Source of the DNA: Chrysopilus asiliformis
Taxonomy: Eukaryota; Arthropoda; Insecta; Diptera; Rhagionidae
Assembly (NCBI GenBank): GCA_964034945.1
Contig: OZ035960.1
Span: 87,156,348 to 87,220,347 of the forward strand
Direction: 5' to 3'
Length of the DNA stretch: 64,000 nt
Below are positions 11,452-22,722 of the stretch, in pieces. Numbering within the stretch: position 1 is the stretch's first letter; each line of letters opens with the position of its first letter. Both the position numbers and the translations under genes were made by a program. Under the pieces are notes generated by a model. The model worked only from the letters and a program-made list of their open reading frames with translations. It did no database searches and was not told the origin of the DNA.

Positions 11452-12074
11452 AAGGGTCTTTCAACATAACAATTTTGTATTTGAATAAAAACTATGTCGA
11501 ACCGAAGGCCCTGCAGCTAGTGTTTAAAAAAAAATCTTGCTAGTTTTGTGTAAACTAACATTAATTAGAATAAATAAATAAATAAATAAAAACGCACCCT
11601 AAAACTTTTTTTATGATCTGGCAATGCTAAAACGTCAGTCAAGGTTTACATGGTGAAGTTCACGAACGAGCAATGCCACACAGCTGGTCAAACAATTGAT
11701 CTATTGAAGGAGAAGTTTGGTAATCGTGTGAATGGCCACCTCGCTCATGCGATTTAACGCCATTGGATTTCTTTTTATGGGGTTATGTTAAGTCGTTGGT
11801 TTATGCCAACAAGCCAACAACGTTAGAGGAGCTCAGAAACAATATCGAACGCGAAATTGCCAACGTTCCGGCCGATATGTGTGGACGAGTGGTGGAAAAT
11901 TGGCTCCAAAGAATCAATCAGCAAACGTGCTCGCGGTAGCCATATGAACGACATCGAATTTCATACTTAAATGTAACATGTACTGTACACTACACCTGGA
12001 ATAAATTTTAGCCCGATATCTCAATTATTCTGTGTTTTATTTAAATACAAAATTGTCCTTATTGAAAGACCCGA
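11452..12074 (+). mobile_element. Mariner deletion derivative, copy 2
   Basis: TA flanks both ends (11450-11451 and 12075-12076). The termini are AAGGGTCTTTCAACATAACA and GTCCTTATTGAAAGACCCGA. The 5' three quarters of the transposase are deleted. The joint, near GATCTGGCAATGCTAAAACG, is also present in copy 3. Confidence 0.85.
11668..11970 (+). pseudogene. Mariner transposase C-terminal remnant (copy 2)
   Basis: The reading starts at CHTAGQTIDLLKEKFGN, just after the lost second catalytic Asp. It then loses about ten residues and a frame before SCDLTPLDFFLWGYVKSLVYANKP. It continues through ELRNNIEREIANVPADM to VVENWLQRINQ. One extra base near 11925 shifts the last residues, so the expected RGSHMNDIEFHT ending is out of frame. 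The first two catalytic Asp residues are absent and the product cannot be active. The neighbourhood is the terminal repeats only. Confidence 0.8.
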
Positions 12075-12472
12075 TAAAACTGTTACATATAGGGTAGCTA
12101 GTTTTCCCGCCAGGTGGCAATGGGGGCAAGTTGGTAGAGCAAACCTCCCTTTAAAAAAAATTAAAAAAACAATATGTTTTCGAATATTTTTGTCCTTTAT
12201 TATTTACTCCGACGTTTCGACATCAATATCTATGTCATCATCAGGGAGTTTGTTCATATAATGACTATGTTTGAGAACAGTGATAAATGTCTGGATACAT
12301 TAAAAACGGGTTACACAAAAGTATAATAAATAAATAAAGTCACTTTATGTCTAATCGAGACTAAAATACAGGAAAATTGCAAAAAAACTAAAGAAAATCT
12401 ATTTTCCTAATGAGATTTATACGCGAAAGCTACAATTGCCAGGGGCCAATCGTCAAATACTATATATCTATA

Positions 12473-12606
12473 TCTGTGGCAACAAGTCATAGGAGCCTAA
12501 GTCGATTTTGAAATCAAGATAAAAAGATCTGTATTTACTTTAATAGACAGAGCAATTTGGCTTAGCCTAAAAACAGACTTAGGCCCCTATTACTTGTTGC
12601 CACAGA
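12473..12606. mobile_element. 134-bp TA-flanked MITE, copy 1
   Basis: The ends are TCTGTGGCAACAAGTCATA and complement. TA sits on both sides, inside the H2 copy. A second copy of identical length, with only a few mismatches, lies at 54903-55036. The interior contains CCTAAGTCGATTTT and ATTTGGCTTAGCC. Mariner-type target use is inferred from the TA. Confidence 0.85.
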
Positions 12607-13000
12607 TATAATGACAGAAAAGATGTTTATTTAAAAAAAAATCCATTTGTACAGGAGAGGGGCAAAGGAGTGGTCCCATTGGATTGTGATATATGGAACA
12701 GTTACGTAAAATCATATTCTAAACACTTTTTCCTTTATAAATTTTTCAATATGACTCACCGTTTTCGAGAAAATTGCAAAAAACTGTATCATTTGTAGGG
12801 GGCGGGGAAGGAATGGTCTAATTTTGCCCGTTAAATAACTTAAAATTTCATGTCTCTAGCTCAATCCTTTCCAAAGTTAGATAGACGGACGGACATGCGG
12901 AAATCAAAATTTTTTTGTCGTCTTTAACACCCTGGTGTAGTTTATTTTTGTGGCCGATGATTGTTTCGATGCGTTACAAACGGTATACTAAATCTAATAT

Positions 13001-13405
13001 AGGGTAAAATACCCAGATCTGAGCATCTTAAGCCTTTTTTCACTTCATACCATATTTTCTTTGTCTTCCGTATACATTCTGAGAAACTAATACTTACTGG
13101 TCGAAAGTATGGAATGTTTAAATTAAATTAACATATACATATTCCTCAACAATTTGGATAAAAAAAAGAATTATGTGTAAATGTGGAAATTATCCCAAAA
13201 TCCAGTTCTGAGCCCCCCGTATTAAATTAAGTACGCCTAGTACCTAACTTATAGAAATAAGAATTGAATTCGAAGAATAATTGGTTTCATCACGTGGTGA
13301 AATGTGGTTTAATCGGCTCAATCGCGCACAATTCTTGTTTTAGCCAGAAAATTAACAGGGGTGCTCAGAACTGGTGCCGGGGCTCAGATCTGGATACTTT
13401 ACCCT
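13001..13405. mobile_element. MITE with AGGGTAAA ends
   Basis: The left end is AGGGTAAAATACCCAGATCT. The right end is AGATCTGGATACTTTACCCT, an inverted repeat of about 24 bases with two mismatches. It splits the H2 copy near its 5' TATATCATATAG end. No coding sequence. The superfamily is uncertain. Confidence 0.75.
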
Positions 13406-13435
13406 ACTAGATACTATATCATATAGAGTTTATGA

Positions 13436-14944
13436 ACTGAACCAAATAATCATAAAGCGACTGCCAAAGTTTTTGACCACTCTTAAATTTTTCTGAGGTG
13501 ATTTTTTTTACTTTTCTTTGACCCACCGTCAAGAATACCAAATGGCTGTTCCGTCACAAAGAAGTCACACTGCAAACATCACAATCGATGATCACAAATT
13601 TTCAATTGTGACCAGTCACAACGCCAGAATAAGGGCATTAGTTTTACTTGCTTGTAAAAGAATTTTTTTATTTTCTCCATTATAGGGCCAATTTTAAATT
13701 GTTATTCTCCTTGTACTTCAATTTTAGGATAATCTCGCATTTACGATATCATACAGATATACTATCAACTATTGTACAATATTATTCGCAAGAATGCCAA
13801 GCAATTTTATTTTGATAAAACGAAAAAAAGAAAATAAAATTTCTATTTTCAGAATTTATTCTAATTTGTCAGACTATAATTTGTTTATTCCAAGCATAAG
13901 TTCGATTTAAACTGACTAAGATTCTACACAATTGCGATTGCCAAGGCTTTTAATACATTTAATTTACGACACACTAAAAATCGCACATGGATGTCTACAC
14001 ATATTGAACATTTGTGATCGTTGGATGATTTATCAAAAGTGCTCGTGTGAATGTTTCATTGAGAAATCACAAAATTCCAAAAAGAAAATCATGCAAATTT
14101 AAAAAAAAAAACTCTCGTGGTGTGTGTGTTTTGCGGTTTTTCTCGGGCATATTGTCTATTGCATGTCATCCGCAGTAAATGAGTTGTCTGGGAAATGCAC
14201 AGAATTCTTAATTTTATTCGACTTTCTTATAAAAAACAAATCAGACAGCAACAATTGAAGAAACTGACAGGGAAATAGTATCGAACAAAAGAAGTCAAAT
14301 GATCCATTAAAGTGAAGAAAGTGCAATTGGATGATCAAGATCATGCTCGTTGCATTGCATGAAAATAGTTATGCGGCAGATGATTAACATTTACTCAACA
14401 CATAATCATTAAAAGATATAGAGAAATTTTAAGAATTTGGATCATTCTTTTCATTTAATGCTTCACTTTCAAATCGTCCTTAATTAGCAAACACATATTT
14501 TGCTATTATTGATATGAAAATCATGTGTGCAAGCTCAACTCTATTGTTTATTAGACATTTAATCATAAAGATCTTGAAATCAAATCGGAAGAAGTTAATC
14601 TTTAAATATACTTGACAAATTCTTGCCTGAATACAGCTGTTTTTGATAATCCGCATCATCATTTAAAGTCCAAATTTTGTGCAGAAGTGATCCATTTAAG
14701 AGGATTCGTGGAATGTCAAGTGCCCAAGTTCAATGTCTGGTGTTTACTTTCACAGCTGGATAAATTTCAGGCAATGGAATTTGAATATTCCAATTCGGTA
14801 AAAAAAACAAATCTAATTCAAGATCCGTTTTAAATTAATGCGCCTTCATTGAACGCAATTTGGCCATTCTGCGATTTAGAGTGTGTCGTTGGTTAACACA
14901 AAAATATTCAACGATCAATATTGGCGGTTCCCCGACGATATTAG
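13436..14944. other. A+T-rich non-coding stretch
   Basis: No gene or clear repeat. Short open frames at 14156-14833 have no recognisable motif. Confidence 0.45.
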
Positions 14945-15090
14945 ATAATTCTTTCAGATTTTTTTTTTTTAATTTTTTTATTATAAATATTTTATACACA
15001 AATTTTTTTATATTTTCTTTTGTGGTGTGCCCCGGATTTCCAGGAAAAAAAATTGGTGTGCCGTATGCAAATAAAGGTTGCGGAGCACTG
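14945..15090 (-). mobile_element. Truncated copy of the 196-bp hAT MITE
   Basis: It matches the element at 22211-22406 in reverse orientation: TTTGTGGTGTGCCCCGGATT, GTGTGCCGTATGCAAATAAA and the end GGTTGCGGAGCACTG. The other terminus is missing or diverged. Confidence 0.7.
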
Positions 15091-15312
15091 CCCTACACGA
15101 TCAGTATGTGATCGTATTCACAGATTAACTATCGAAAGTTTAAAGCAGGGCTGTTCACCTGTGGCTCACCGAGCCCCTCACATGCTCAAAATTTTGATCC
15201 ATAGCGACAGGGCATTTTAGGCAACTATGACCAATATTTTCACATTTCAAGTTGTACCTCCTGAAAGCTTATGCAGGGTATCAAACAGCGGAAGAAAAAG
15301 GAACGAATTCTA

Positions 15313-15872
15313 TCGGGTCTTTCAACAAGGACATAACAATTCTGTATTTAAATAAAACACAGAATAATTGAGATATCGGGCTGAAATTTATTCCAGGTGT
15401 AGTGGACATGTTACCTTTAAGTATGAAATTCGATGTTGTTCATATGACTACCGCGAGCACGTTTGCTGATTGATTCTTTGGAGCCAATTTTCCACCACTC
15501 TTCCACACATATCGGCCGGAACGTTGGCAATTTCGCGTTCGATATTGTTCCTGAGCTCCTCTAGCATTGTTGGCTTGTTGGCATAAACCAACGACTTAAC
15601 ATAACCCCATAAAAAGAAATCCAACGGCGTTAAATCGCATGAGCGAGATCGCCATTCGATCGGACCATTTCTCGAGATTACACGATTACCGAACTTCTCT
15701 TTTAATAGATCAATTGTTTGACCAGCTGTGCGGCATGTAGACCTAAAAAAAATCTAAAAAATAAAAAATGTGAACCTTGACTGACGTTTTAGCATTGCCA
15801 GATCATAAAAAAAGTTTTAGGGTGCGTTTTTATTAAAATACAAAATTGTTATCTCCTTGTTGAAAGACCCTT
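15313..15872 (-). mobile_element. Mariner deletion derivative, copy 3
   Basis: TA flanks both ends (15311-15312 and 15873-15874). The termini are TCGGGTCTTTCAACAAGGAC and CTCCTTGTTGAAAGACCCTT. The inner deletion joint matches that of copy 2. Confidence 0.85.
15417..15740 (-). pseudogene. Mariner transposase C-terminal remnant (copy 3)
   Basis: The minus strand reads TAGQTIDLLKEKFGNRVISR, NGPIEWRSRSCDLTPLDFFL, WGYVKSLVYANKPTMLEELR and on to ENWLQRINQ. Here the segment between the second and third catalytic Asp sites is intact, unlike copy 2. The first two Asp residues are deleted. The C-terminal frameshift before the expected RGSHMNNIEFHT is the same as in copy 2. A shared deletion plus a shared frameshift means both copies come from one defective master that was mobilised in trans. 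Confidence 0.82.
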
Positions 15873-16430
15873 TATAAGTCCGATTGCTGCGGGTGGTTAT
15901 GTGCAGTTTTTCCTCTTGTAGACTGAGATACAGTGAGGTACAAACATTCACGCCATGAACTAACTCAGGTATCCAAAAATGGTCACATGACGGTTGCACG
16001 ACGGTCACACAAACTGGGTTGCAAAATATATGGGATCACAAATTGGTTGCTGCAACGTCACAGCAAAATTGCTGCGACGATTAAGTTACCGTTTTTTGCC
16101 AGGTTTTTTGTATTACAAAATAACGGTTGCACAAACATTTCCGTCAGCGGTTTCAAAGCAACCATCGCAAAAACGAATTTACCACCGGCATTTTGCGACC
16201 AGGGTCACATAGTAACATAAGTTGCAAATGGTTGCTGGGAGTCTCTTTCATTTTTTTTTTCAATAATGAATCGCACATACTCTGATTCAGATTGGGAAAA
16301 ACAATTTTCAGATATTGTACACAATAATGGAAGTTTGCTGTGTTTGGAATGTGATTACACTTACAAAGAAAAATTTAAGTTTAAACGCCATTAGGTATAA
16401 TGCTTTGTCCTTTTATTCCAGAGTTATGAC
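15873..16430. other. Non-coding stretch with GGTTGC/CAACC motifs
   Basis: Repeated GGTTGC and GGTCACA words at 15970-16230 give it a decayed-repeat look. No gene is supported. Confidence 0.35.
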
Positions 16431-16690
16431 CAGAGAAGATAATTATAAGCACGTACATATAGCTTGCTTATTTTGCATATTTTGGCCTATCGTGCATATT
16501 TTTTTGATTTCTCGTGATATTTTTCTTTATATCGCCTTTGAACTTGCTAACAAGATGGAAGTGTTGTTCGCATCACTACATAAACTATACAGCACAAAGA
16601 ATACTGTATACAGCCATTACAATTTACATTGAAAAGTTTTTGACAGCTGAGTTTGTTTTCCTCCAGCGCCACACATACCATGCACTCATT

Positions 16691-16916
16691 GCCGAATTAT
16701 ACAAGGTCTCTTTGGCAGCTCAGTTGCTTCTGGCTCTGACGTCATCGGCAAGAAATTCTTATAAGACTGAATGGGAATTTTCCCTAATTCTCAAATCTAG
16801 CTAACATCTAGCTAAACAACTCCGTACGCACAATCAACATCACAAAGAATTTCTTGCCGATGACGTAGCAAAATGGTGGCTGTCAAAAAATAACCAGCAG
16901 ACCTGTATAATTCGGC
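16691..16916. mobile_element. MITE nested inside the hAT element
   Basis: The ends are GCCGAATTATACAAGGTCT and AGACCTGTATAATTCGGC. A second, inner pair is GTCATCGGCAAGAAATTCTT (about 16740) and AAGAATTTCTTGCCGATGAC. No coding sequence. Confidence 0.7.
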
Positions 16917-16917
16917 C

Positions 16918-17100
16918 ATGCCATGCACCATTCAAACAAAGATACAAAATCTTACTCCAAATGAGCTGGCGATGTTCAAATATTGTCATGTCATGTCAGC
17001 TGATGTCGAACGATCATTTTCTGCTTACGGCACATTTTTGACAGAAAGACGTAGACATTTTTTATTCGAAAATCTTAAGCAAGATGGTTGTTCATTGTAA
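16918..17100 (+). pseudogene. hAT transposase C-terminal dimerisation fragment
   Basis: About 60 codons are open to a stop at 17098-17100. The segment MSADVERSFSAYGTFLTERR and the following FLFENLKQDG match the hAT C-terminal dimerisation region. In that region an (A/S)xxxERxFS core is followed by a (L)TxxRxxxxxEN(L/V)K motif. The catalytic part upstream has been lost and is now occupied by the nested MITE. It lies inside an element with perfect 8-bp duplications, which supports the family call. The product is not a functional transposase. A dimerising peptide is conceivable but there is no sign of expression. Confidence 0.72.
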
Positions 17101-17262
17101 CCGTTACTGCAACGATGAATAAAGGTGTTACTTGTGCTTGTTTTGGTTTGTTTAGCTTTTTTTCGTGCATATTTTTCGAACATATTTGGCCATTTTTTCA
17201 TGCTTTTTTAAGCGCTTAAAATCGATTTTTTCATGCTTATAATTATCTTCTCTGGTTATGAC

Positions 17263-17985
17263 AGAGTGGACTCTTTTCTTTCAGTATTCGTAAAAACAAT
17301 TAATAAAATGAGATGAAAAAGTAAAAAATAAAAATGTCAAAAGTTTATTTGTAATCAAAATTTTGTGCTCCACTGTGTTCATATGACGTCAGCTTGCCAC
17401 TGTGAACGTGAGTGCGCCACTATCACAGTTTTGGCTTTGTATGCAATAACAAGGAGATAAATTAATGTGGACTCTTCTGCAATGATTCCCTAAAAAAAGG
17501 GAATTATTCCTATAATTTGGGGAAAATTTCTAATTTTTTTGGCATGAATTTCCCTTTTATTTGGGACTCATCACCAAAAAATTTCACTGTCTCATATATT
17601 CCTATTTTTTCTAGGAGTTTGTCCTATTATTTCTCTCCGTAAAGAGACCAAAAAATTTCGAATTGTGGTAATACAAGTTATAATATAAACTGGACATCAC
17701 TGATTTAAAGATTGTGTTTTTAGAAAGCCTAAAGATCGGCCCCCAGATCGTCGATTTTTTAAAATGGAACTTTTTGAGTCGATCAAAACAATTCCACCAA
17801 TCTTGCACCGTTTATTACTGTTAAAAAATATATGATATATTTTAGTGACATTCGATAATGTCATCTTGTTGTAGAATTTTTCAAATATTTTTTGATGGAA
17901 ATATTTCCGATTCACCCTAACACTTATACAAACAAAATCTACTCCTCGAAATTCAACCAGGGACTTTGATCTAATTTATTAGCCA
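17263..17985. other. A+T-rich non-coding stretch
   Basis: AAAAGGGAATTATTCC and GGGAATT-like words recur at 17490-17560. No gene. Confidence 0.35.
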
Positions 17986-18560
17986 GACATTCTAAAGTGA
18001 TACGCGCTGAGATTCTACGAGATGTGGTCCGGTTTTATTCGAATTTCTGATTCTGGTCGGTATTTCCTATACATCTCGGCAGCTATCGGTAATTTGTTGC
18101 TGATGAAATTAAGTGCGAAATTAGATACGATTACCGAGATAAAATAAGTGGCAGATCGTCACATAATCTCCTGATGCTGACATCAACATAACTTACCGTC
18201 TGGCTACCTAGCTAAGCTGTCTTATGTTAGCCCACATGATCATTAACGGAATAAAAGATCACCGTGATCTTTGATATATTTTTAATTCTTGGTGTGATTC
18301 GTTCTGCTGTATCAATCCGCCCGCGATCTCAATGAGGCGAACTGGCGACTCACTTGAAGTGATCCAAAGAAAATGTGAATTTTACTCAAATGAATGACGA
18401 CAACAAAGTTTAAACATTTCGAATAGACGACCGATCATGTGCTACATGAACAAACTCAAATGATGCGGAAGCCATTCTTATAAATCATTTCCAGTCATTA
18501 GCAGTGGAATCCCAGCAATTTCATGTTTAAAATTAATAAGGGATTATGTTTTATTCTCAA
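17986..18560. other. GC-richer, apparently single-copy non-coding island
   Basis: Base composition is clearly richer in G+C than the flanks and no repeat from this window maps here. Stop codons interrupt all frames. It contains a GATCACCGTGATC palindrome near 18260. It is a candidate regulatory block upstream of the bnl exon, by position only. Confidence 0.3.
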
Positions 18561-19017
18561 AGCACACAATAATAATTCACATAAACTTAATTTGTGCTAG
18601 ATTGCGATGATTTAAATTAAGTAAATAATAGTAATTCTTGAAAATTCAGAGCGCTAAATATTCGAGGAACGACTCAGAAATCCACAGATATTGTAATTGT
18701 TTTCTTAGGGGCCGTTTACATCTGAAATTTAATTCGGCGACTTTTATTTTGTGACACTAAATCCATGTTGTACAACCACATCACAAAACAAAGTTCTAAT
18801 AGTTTATTCCGAAAGAGAATTTGCTTTGAGAAATATTCTGTGATAACTAAATAAATATCGTTGAGAGAAATTCCTGAAAAAATCTCAAACGGTCCCTTAA
18901 AATATTGTTTAGATGAAACCATCTCTTCTAAATAGAATCCTTTTAAAAGGATTTCCTTTGATTTTGCATTTTCCAAAATTTTGAATATTGTTTTTTATTA
19001 TAGTTCCAGCCAGAGCT

Positions 19018-19310
19018 TAGGGGAATACCCTTTAATGCCGAAGCACAGCTCAGGATGGTCGGAAGAACAAAAGAAGATGCCGATTTATGTTCTCCTTGAA
19101 CTTTTGCGGGTTAAAGTCCAGGGAGAACACATCGGATGGTAAATTGTTCCAAAGTTTTGTTGTTCGTGGAATAAAGGAAATCCTAAACTTTACTGTACGA
19201 AAACGGGGCTCAAGGAAGAAGTCGTGTGCGCGTGCAGCTGCACGAGAGGGTCTAGGGAAAACATACCGTGGAGGAATAAGTTGGGAAATTTCGGTGGAAC
19301 ATTTCCCATG
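19018..19310 (-). pseudogene. 3' end of a LINE (CR1/Jockey-type) reverse transcriptase ORF plus 3' UTR
   Basis: The minus strand is open for about 80 codons before a TGA at about 19065. It includes FIPRTTKLWNNLPSDVFS, then LDFNPQKFKENINRHL. The pattern (R)T..LWN.LP..VF....N...FK..(V/I)NRHL is the usual C-terminal tail of insect CR1/Jockey-like reverse transcriptases. After the stop comes a short 3' UTR, GCTTCGGCATTAAAGGG, TTCCCCTAAGCTCTGGC, then an A-rich tail near 19000. The 5' side is truncated at about 19310, as is normal for LINE insertions. The reverse transcriptase catalytic core is absent. The 3' UTR resembles the tail of the SINE at 8172-8356. Confidence 0.75.
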
Positions 19311-19329
19311 GTTTTGTTTTTAATTATTT

Positions 19330-19765
19330 AAAAAATGCAGTGTTGATCTGCGGTATAAACGGTATATCTCGATAACGGCTTGAGATACGGAGTTCTAGTA
19401 AAAGATGTGGAAAATTTTATTTTCTCTACTGAAAAACGCGTAGTTTCGGAGTAAATAACAAAAAACAAAATTGCGATTTCTATAAAGCCGCCATTTTGGT
19501 TACTTTCGGTTAACGGATTTTCACTAAAAATTGATAGGATCGTCCCATTCCAGGACGAAACATGCCTGTAAAATTTCATGGCTCTAGCTCTATTAGTTTT
19601 TGAGAAATCTTGTACATAGACTGACAGACAGAAAGACATTTTTGTAATAATGCTCCAATCGACTCAGGAGTGCTCGGGAAATGTTTTTTTGGCAAAATAA
19701 AGCGGTCAAAATTTTTCACGAATACACTACTTTTTTATACTACGTATAAGAAAGCAAAAATAACA
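19330..19765. repeat. R3 interspersed repeat copy
   Basis: Core blocks seen in several places in the window are present: GATAACGGCTTGAGATA, GATAGGATCGTCCCATT, TTTTTGAGAAATCTTGTACA, CAGACTGACAGACAGAAAGA and a TATACTACGTATAAGAAAG end. It is non-coding, with a proto-microsatellite of CAGA units, and resembles dipteran mini-me/DINE-type repeats. Confidence 0.65.
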
Positions 19766-20869
19766 TCAAAGAATTTTCTCATTCCAGCAAATTTTTTGGA
19801 GAAAAATTACCAAAAATTAGGTCGAAACTGCATGTCACGCAATTAAAATCGTTATGGGAAATCCAGATTAATTAAATATTTTAGTCCGTATATCAAACGA
19901 ACATACCGTCATCTTGAGAATAAATGCAACAAAGATATCATTAATTAAACTAAGTTTCTGACAACAGAACAATTGCCGAGCGTGGTGTCAATCAAATCAC
20001 TTTAAAAAAGATTGTATCTTTAATTCACTGATATCTTTTTCTATCCAGACTTAAATTGAGAGGAGATGATTTCTTCGAAAGTGTTTCTTAATTGAAGTTG
20101 TCAACACAACTAGAATTTGTTATTACAAATATAAATAGTATCATTTACGACAATAACATGACATGACTTAATAAAACTCGATTGACCATTGTCTAATTAA
20201 CTTACTATTAAGTATTTTAGTCCACTGTACGTAGATATACTCGTATTCGTATTCGTACATAACAACAAACAGATCTTATGGATTTCATACTCTTCGTTGA
20301 AAATGCAATTCTCTCCCTTCACTTCCCAGTATGATTTCTGGTGTATGTCTAACTGCCCTTGTATCTTGAAGAGTTTTGGATGATTGTCTCGAAATGGTTC
20401 AATTGACGTCATCATTACTGGCAAGGAGTCTCATAAATAAGGGTTAACGAACTGGGCCAAAACGGTCAAGTATATACTGATGATTGCAATTGTATTCTGC
20501 ACGGTCCTTATAGCAATGATAATTGAATATTCGGACATTTTGACACATTAAACAAAAGATTGCCATTATTATCATCTTCCATTTGTTCAACATTCAAATT
20601 CGATTAACCTCGAAACAAAATTTGTCATCATATTTTTATTTAACTTTACAAGTTCTACAACCCCGAAAGTTTTGTCTTTAAAATTGTGTGCGATATTGAC
20701 TTCGAAGATATTGAAAACTTGATCAGTTTTTAGAAAGAAATTACGCTCTTTAAAACAGTGACGAAAGCATCATTCGTGAAAACGTTTTGTGGGCCCTCAA
20801 GAAGTTAAAACAGTTGTTAAATCTTTTTGCGTCAAAAATGTATAACCCTTTTTACCGATAAAAAATTTT
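19766..20869. other. Non-coding stretch
   Basis: No gene or repeat supported. Confidence 0.4.
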
Positions 20870-21058
20870 TCTACATATTTGGCTAGAACTCGATACCTCG
20901 AACCCTTACCGAGATCTACTGTGTTATTTTAAAAAAACAGTTTTTTGGGATTTTTTCGAAAACTAACGGTTTTTGGTGGTTCAATGTAGGAATAGCATTT
21001 CCCACAATTTTGTTATCTATCGTTATTCACCATCTTTATTAATTATCAAGATATTTTA
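20870..21058. repeat. R3 repeat fragment
   Basis: GCTAGAACTCGATACCTCGA, AACAGTTTTTTGGGATTTTT and TTTTGTTATCTATCGTTATT blocks match the inner part of the R3 copy at 45105-45640. It directly abuts an H1 fragment. Confidence 0.55.
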
Positions 21059-21298
21059 ATTAACGAACTTAGCCTTGCATTTTACGGAAAACGAATCTGC
21101 GCAAAATTTCAAGTCTCTAGCTCAATCCGTGCGCCCGCAATCCGCGCCACAGACGGACGGACGGGCATGCTAAATTCAATTTTTTTTATCATTCTAAACA
21201 CACTGGTGTAATTCATTTTTGCGTGTGATGACGGGATCTTGGCGTTACAAACGGTAAGGCAAAGTTAATATACCCTTTGGTTTCACCATACGGGTATA
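21059..21298 (-). mobile_element. H1 (DINE/Helentron-like) fragment, 5' part
   Basis: On the minus strand this holds the H1 start (ATACCCGTATGGTGAAACC), the CCGTTTGTAACGCCAAG block, a short GTCY tract and the GCGCGGATTGCGGGCGCACG block. The 3' half with hairpin is missing. Confidence 0.8.
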
Positions 21299-22210
21299 AA
21301 TATTGGAGTAGTATTTTTAATCATGTTTGGATTCTAAATCGGACTTTATTTTGGCCAGATGCACTCTACTTGTAGAGATACGAAAAAGAAAATATTTTAT
21401 GCAACTTTTTCGGTATCGCAAATATTTTCTTATTTTTTTTATTTTTTTTTACGTTTTCGGTATCTTTGGAACTAGAGTGAATCTGGCCAAAACGAAATCC
21501 AACTCAGAATCAGCGATGTTAAATTATCTTAAAATTTATTATATTTGGCACCACGAAAAATTTCGTTCCTGTTGGGCAGTATTCATAAATGAACAAAACT
21601 CGTACCATTTCCATACTTTATATGAGAATCATAAAAAAAGATATTAAATTAAGTATACCGTTGGTAACGCATCGAATAAATCATCAGACACAAAAATGAA
21701 CTACACCAGGGTGTTAGATTTCCGCATGTCCGTCCGTCTGTCTGTCCGTCCATGAAACACCATAACTTTCGAAAAGATTGAGCTAGACACCTGAAATTTT
21801 TTATAATTACGTTTCTCGTAAATGGCTAGACTAAGTTCTTGAATTGGACCATTACTTCATCCCTCCCCCATATAAGCGGAACAGATTTTAGCAATTTTCT
21901 CAAAAACGGTGCGTCATATTGAAAAATTTATAAAGGTAAAATGTAGTTACAATAAGATTTTACATAACCCATCCATACACAAGATCTAATCGGATCACTG
22001 CTTTTCTCCTCTCCCATACAAATGGAATCCTTTTTTTTGTTTTCTCGAAAACGGTGAGTCTTATTGAAAAATTTATTAAGATAAAATGTGTTTAGAATAT
22101 GATTTTACATAACCGTTCCATTCATCAAAATCTAATTGAACCACTGCTTTCCCCGCTCCTATAGAAATGGATTTTTTTTAAATAAACATTTTGTCTGTCA
22201 TCATATAGAG

Positions 22211-22406
22211 CAGTGCTCCGCAACCTTTATTTGCATACGGCACACCAATTTTTTTTCTGGAAATCCGGGGCACACCACAAAAGAAAATATAAAAAAAATT
22301 GTGTATAAAATATCTATAATGGAAAAATTTGAAAAAAAAATCCTGAAAAGAATTATTAAATAGCTATTTGAAATGTTTACCGCGGCCCACTGGTTGCGGA
22401 GCACTG
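22211..22406. mobile_element. 196-bp hAT MITE with 8-bp target duplication
   Basis: The inverted repeats are CAGTGCTCCGCAACC and complement. The flanking duplication ATATAGAG is perfect (22203-22210 and 22407-22414). A truncated relative lies at 14945-15090. No coding capacity. Confidence 0.9.
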
Positions 22407-22443
22407 ATATAGAGTATTTGACGATTGGCCCCTTATGTAATTG

Positions 22444-22690
22444 AGGCGTTAAAAGCTAGAGTGGACCAAGCCACATAATCGAGTTTTTGAAGCTTTTCCA
22501 CTTTTGTACTATTATTGACTGTAAATTTTTGGAATAAAAAAATTTCTGTGGACTTTATTACTCAATGTTGAAATGTTCTTTTGTGCATCCAAACATTTTT
22601 ATCTAAAAACTCATTCGCAATAGTGATTCAAACACAAAAAAATTCATGATTTTGAGATGTGGGTTGGTCCACTCTAGCTTTTAACGCCTC
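22444..22690. mobile_element. 247-bp MITE with GAGGCG ends
   Basis: The ends are GAGGCGTTAAAAGCTAGAGT and complement. They extend about 33 bases to GGACCAAGCCACAT versus GGACCAACCCACAT. The flanking direct repeat is AATT (22440-22443 and 22691-22694). It sits in the 3' end of the H2 copy. Confidence 0.85.
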
Positions 22691-22722
22691 AATTGTAGCT
22701 TTACTTATGTTTTTTTCAGGAA

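Larger units (their letters stand above)
12425..13435 (-). mobile_element. H2 (DINE/Helentron-like) element, interrupted by two MITEs
   Basis: H2 blocks are recognisable at 12425-12472, 12607-13000 and 13406-13435. These are the GGCCAATCGTCAAATAC 3' block, the TCCAAAGTTAG...GACGGACGGACATG core, the CACCCTGGTGTAG block and the TATATCATATAGAG 5' end. Two inserted elements (12473-12606 and 13001-13405) split it. It is non-coding. Confidence 0.72.
16431..17254 (+). mobile_element. hAT element with 8-bp target duplication and transposase fragment
   Basis: The inverted repeats are CAGAGAAGATAATTATAAGC and complement. They are flanked by a perfect GTTATGAC duplication at 16423-16430 and 17255-17262. 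The interior holds another MITE (16691-16916) and the last part of a hAT transposase. Subterminal TGCATATTTT motifs recur on both sides. Confidence 0.9.
21648..22722 (+). mobile_element. H2 (DINE/Helentron-like) element carrying two nested transposons
   Basis: Order: TATACCGTTGGTAACGCATC, ACACCAGGGTGTTAG, a short GTCY tract, two tandem units of about 170 bases with AAAACGGTGxGTCxTATTG, then the 3' block TATTTGACGATTGGCCCC and the end TGTAGCTTTACTTATGTTTT. The 3' end closely resembles that of H1 (TATAGCTTTTGTTATGTTT), so the two families share a terminus. Insertions at 22211-22406 and 22444-22690 split it. It is non-coding. Confidence 0.78.
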
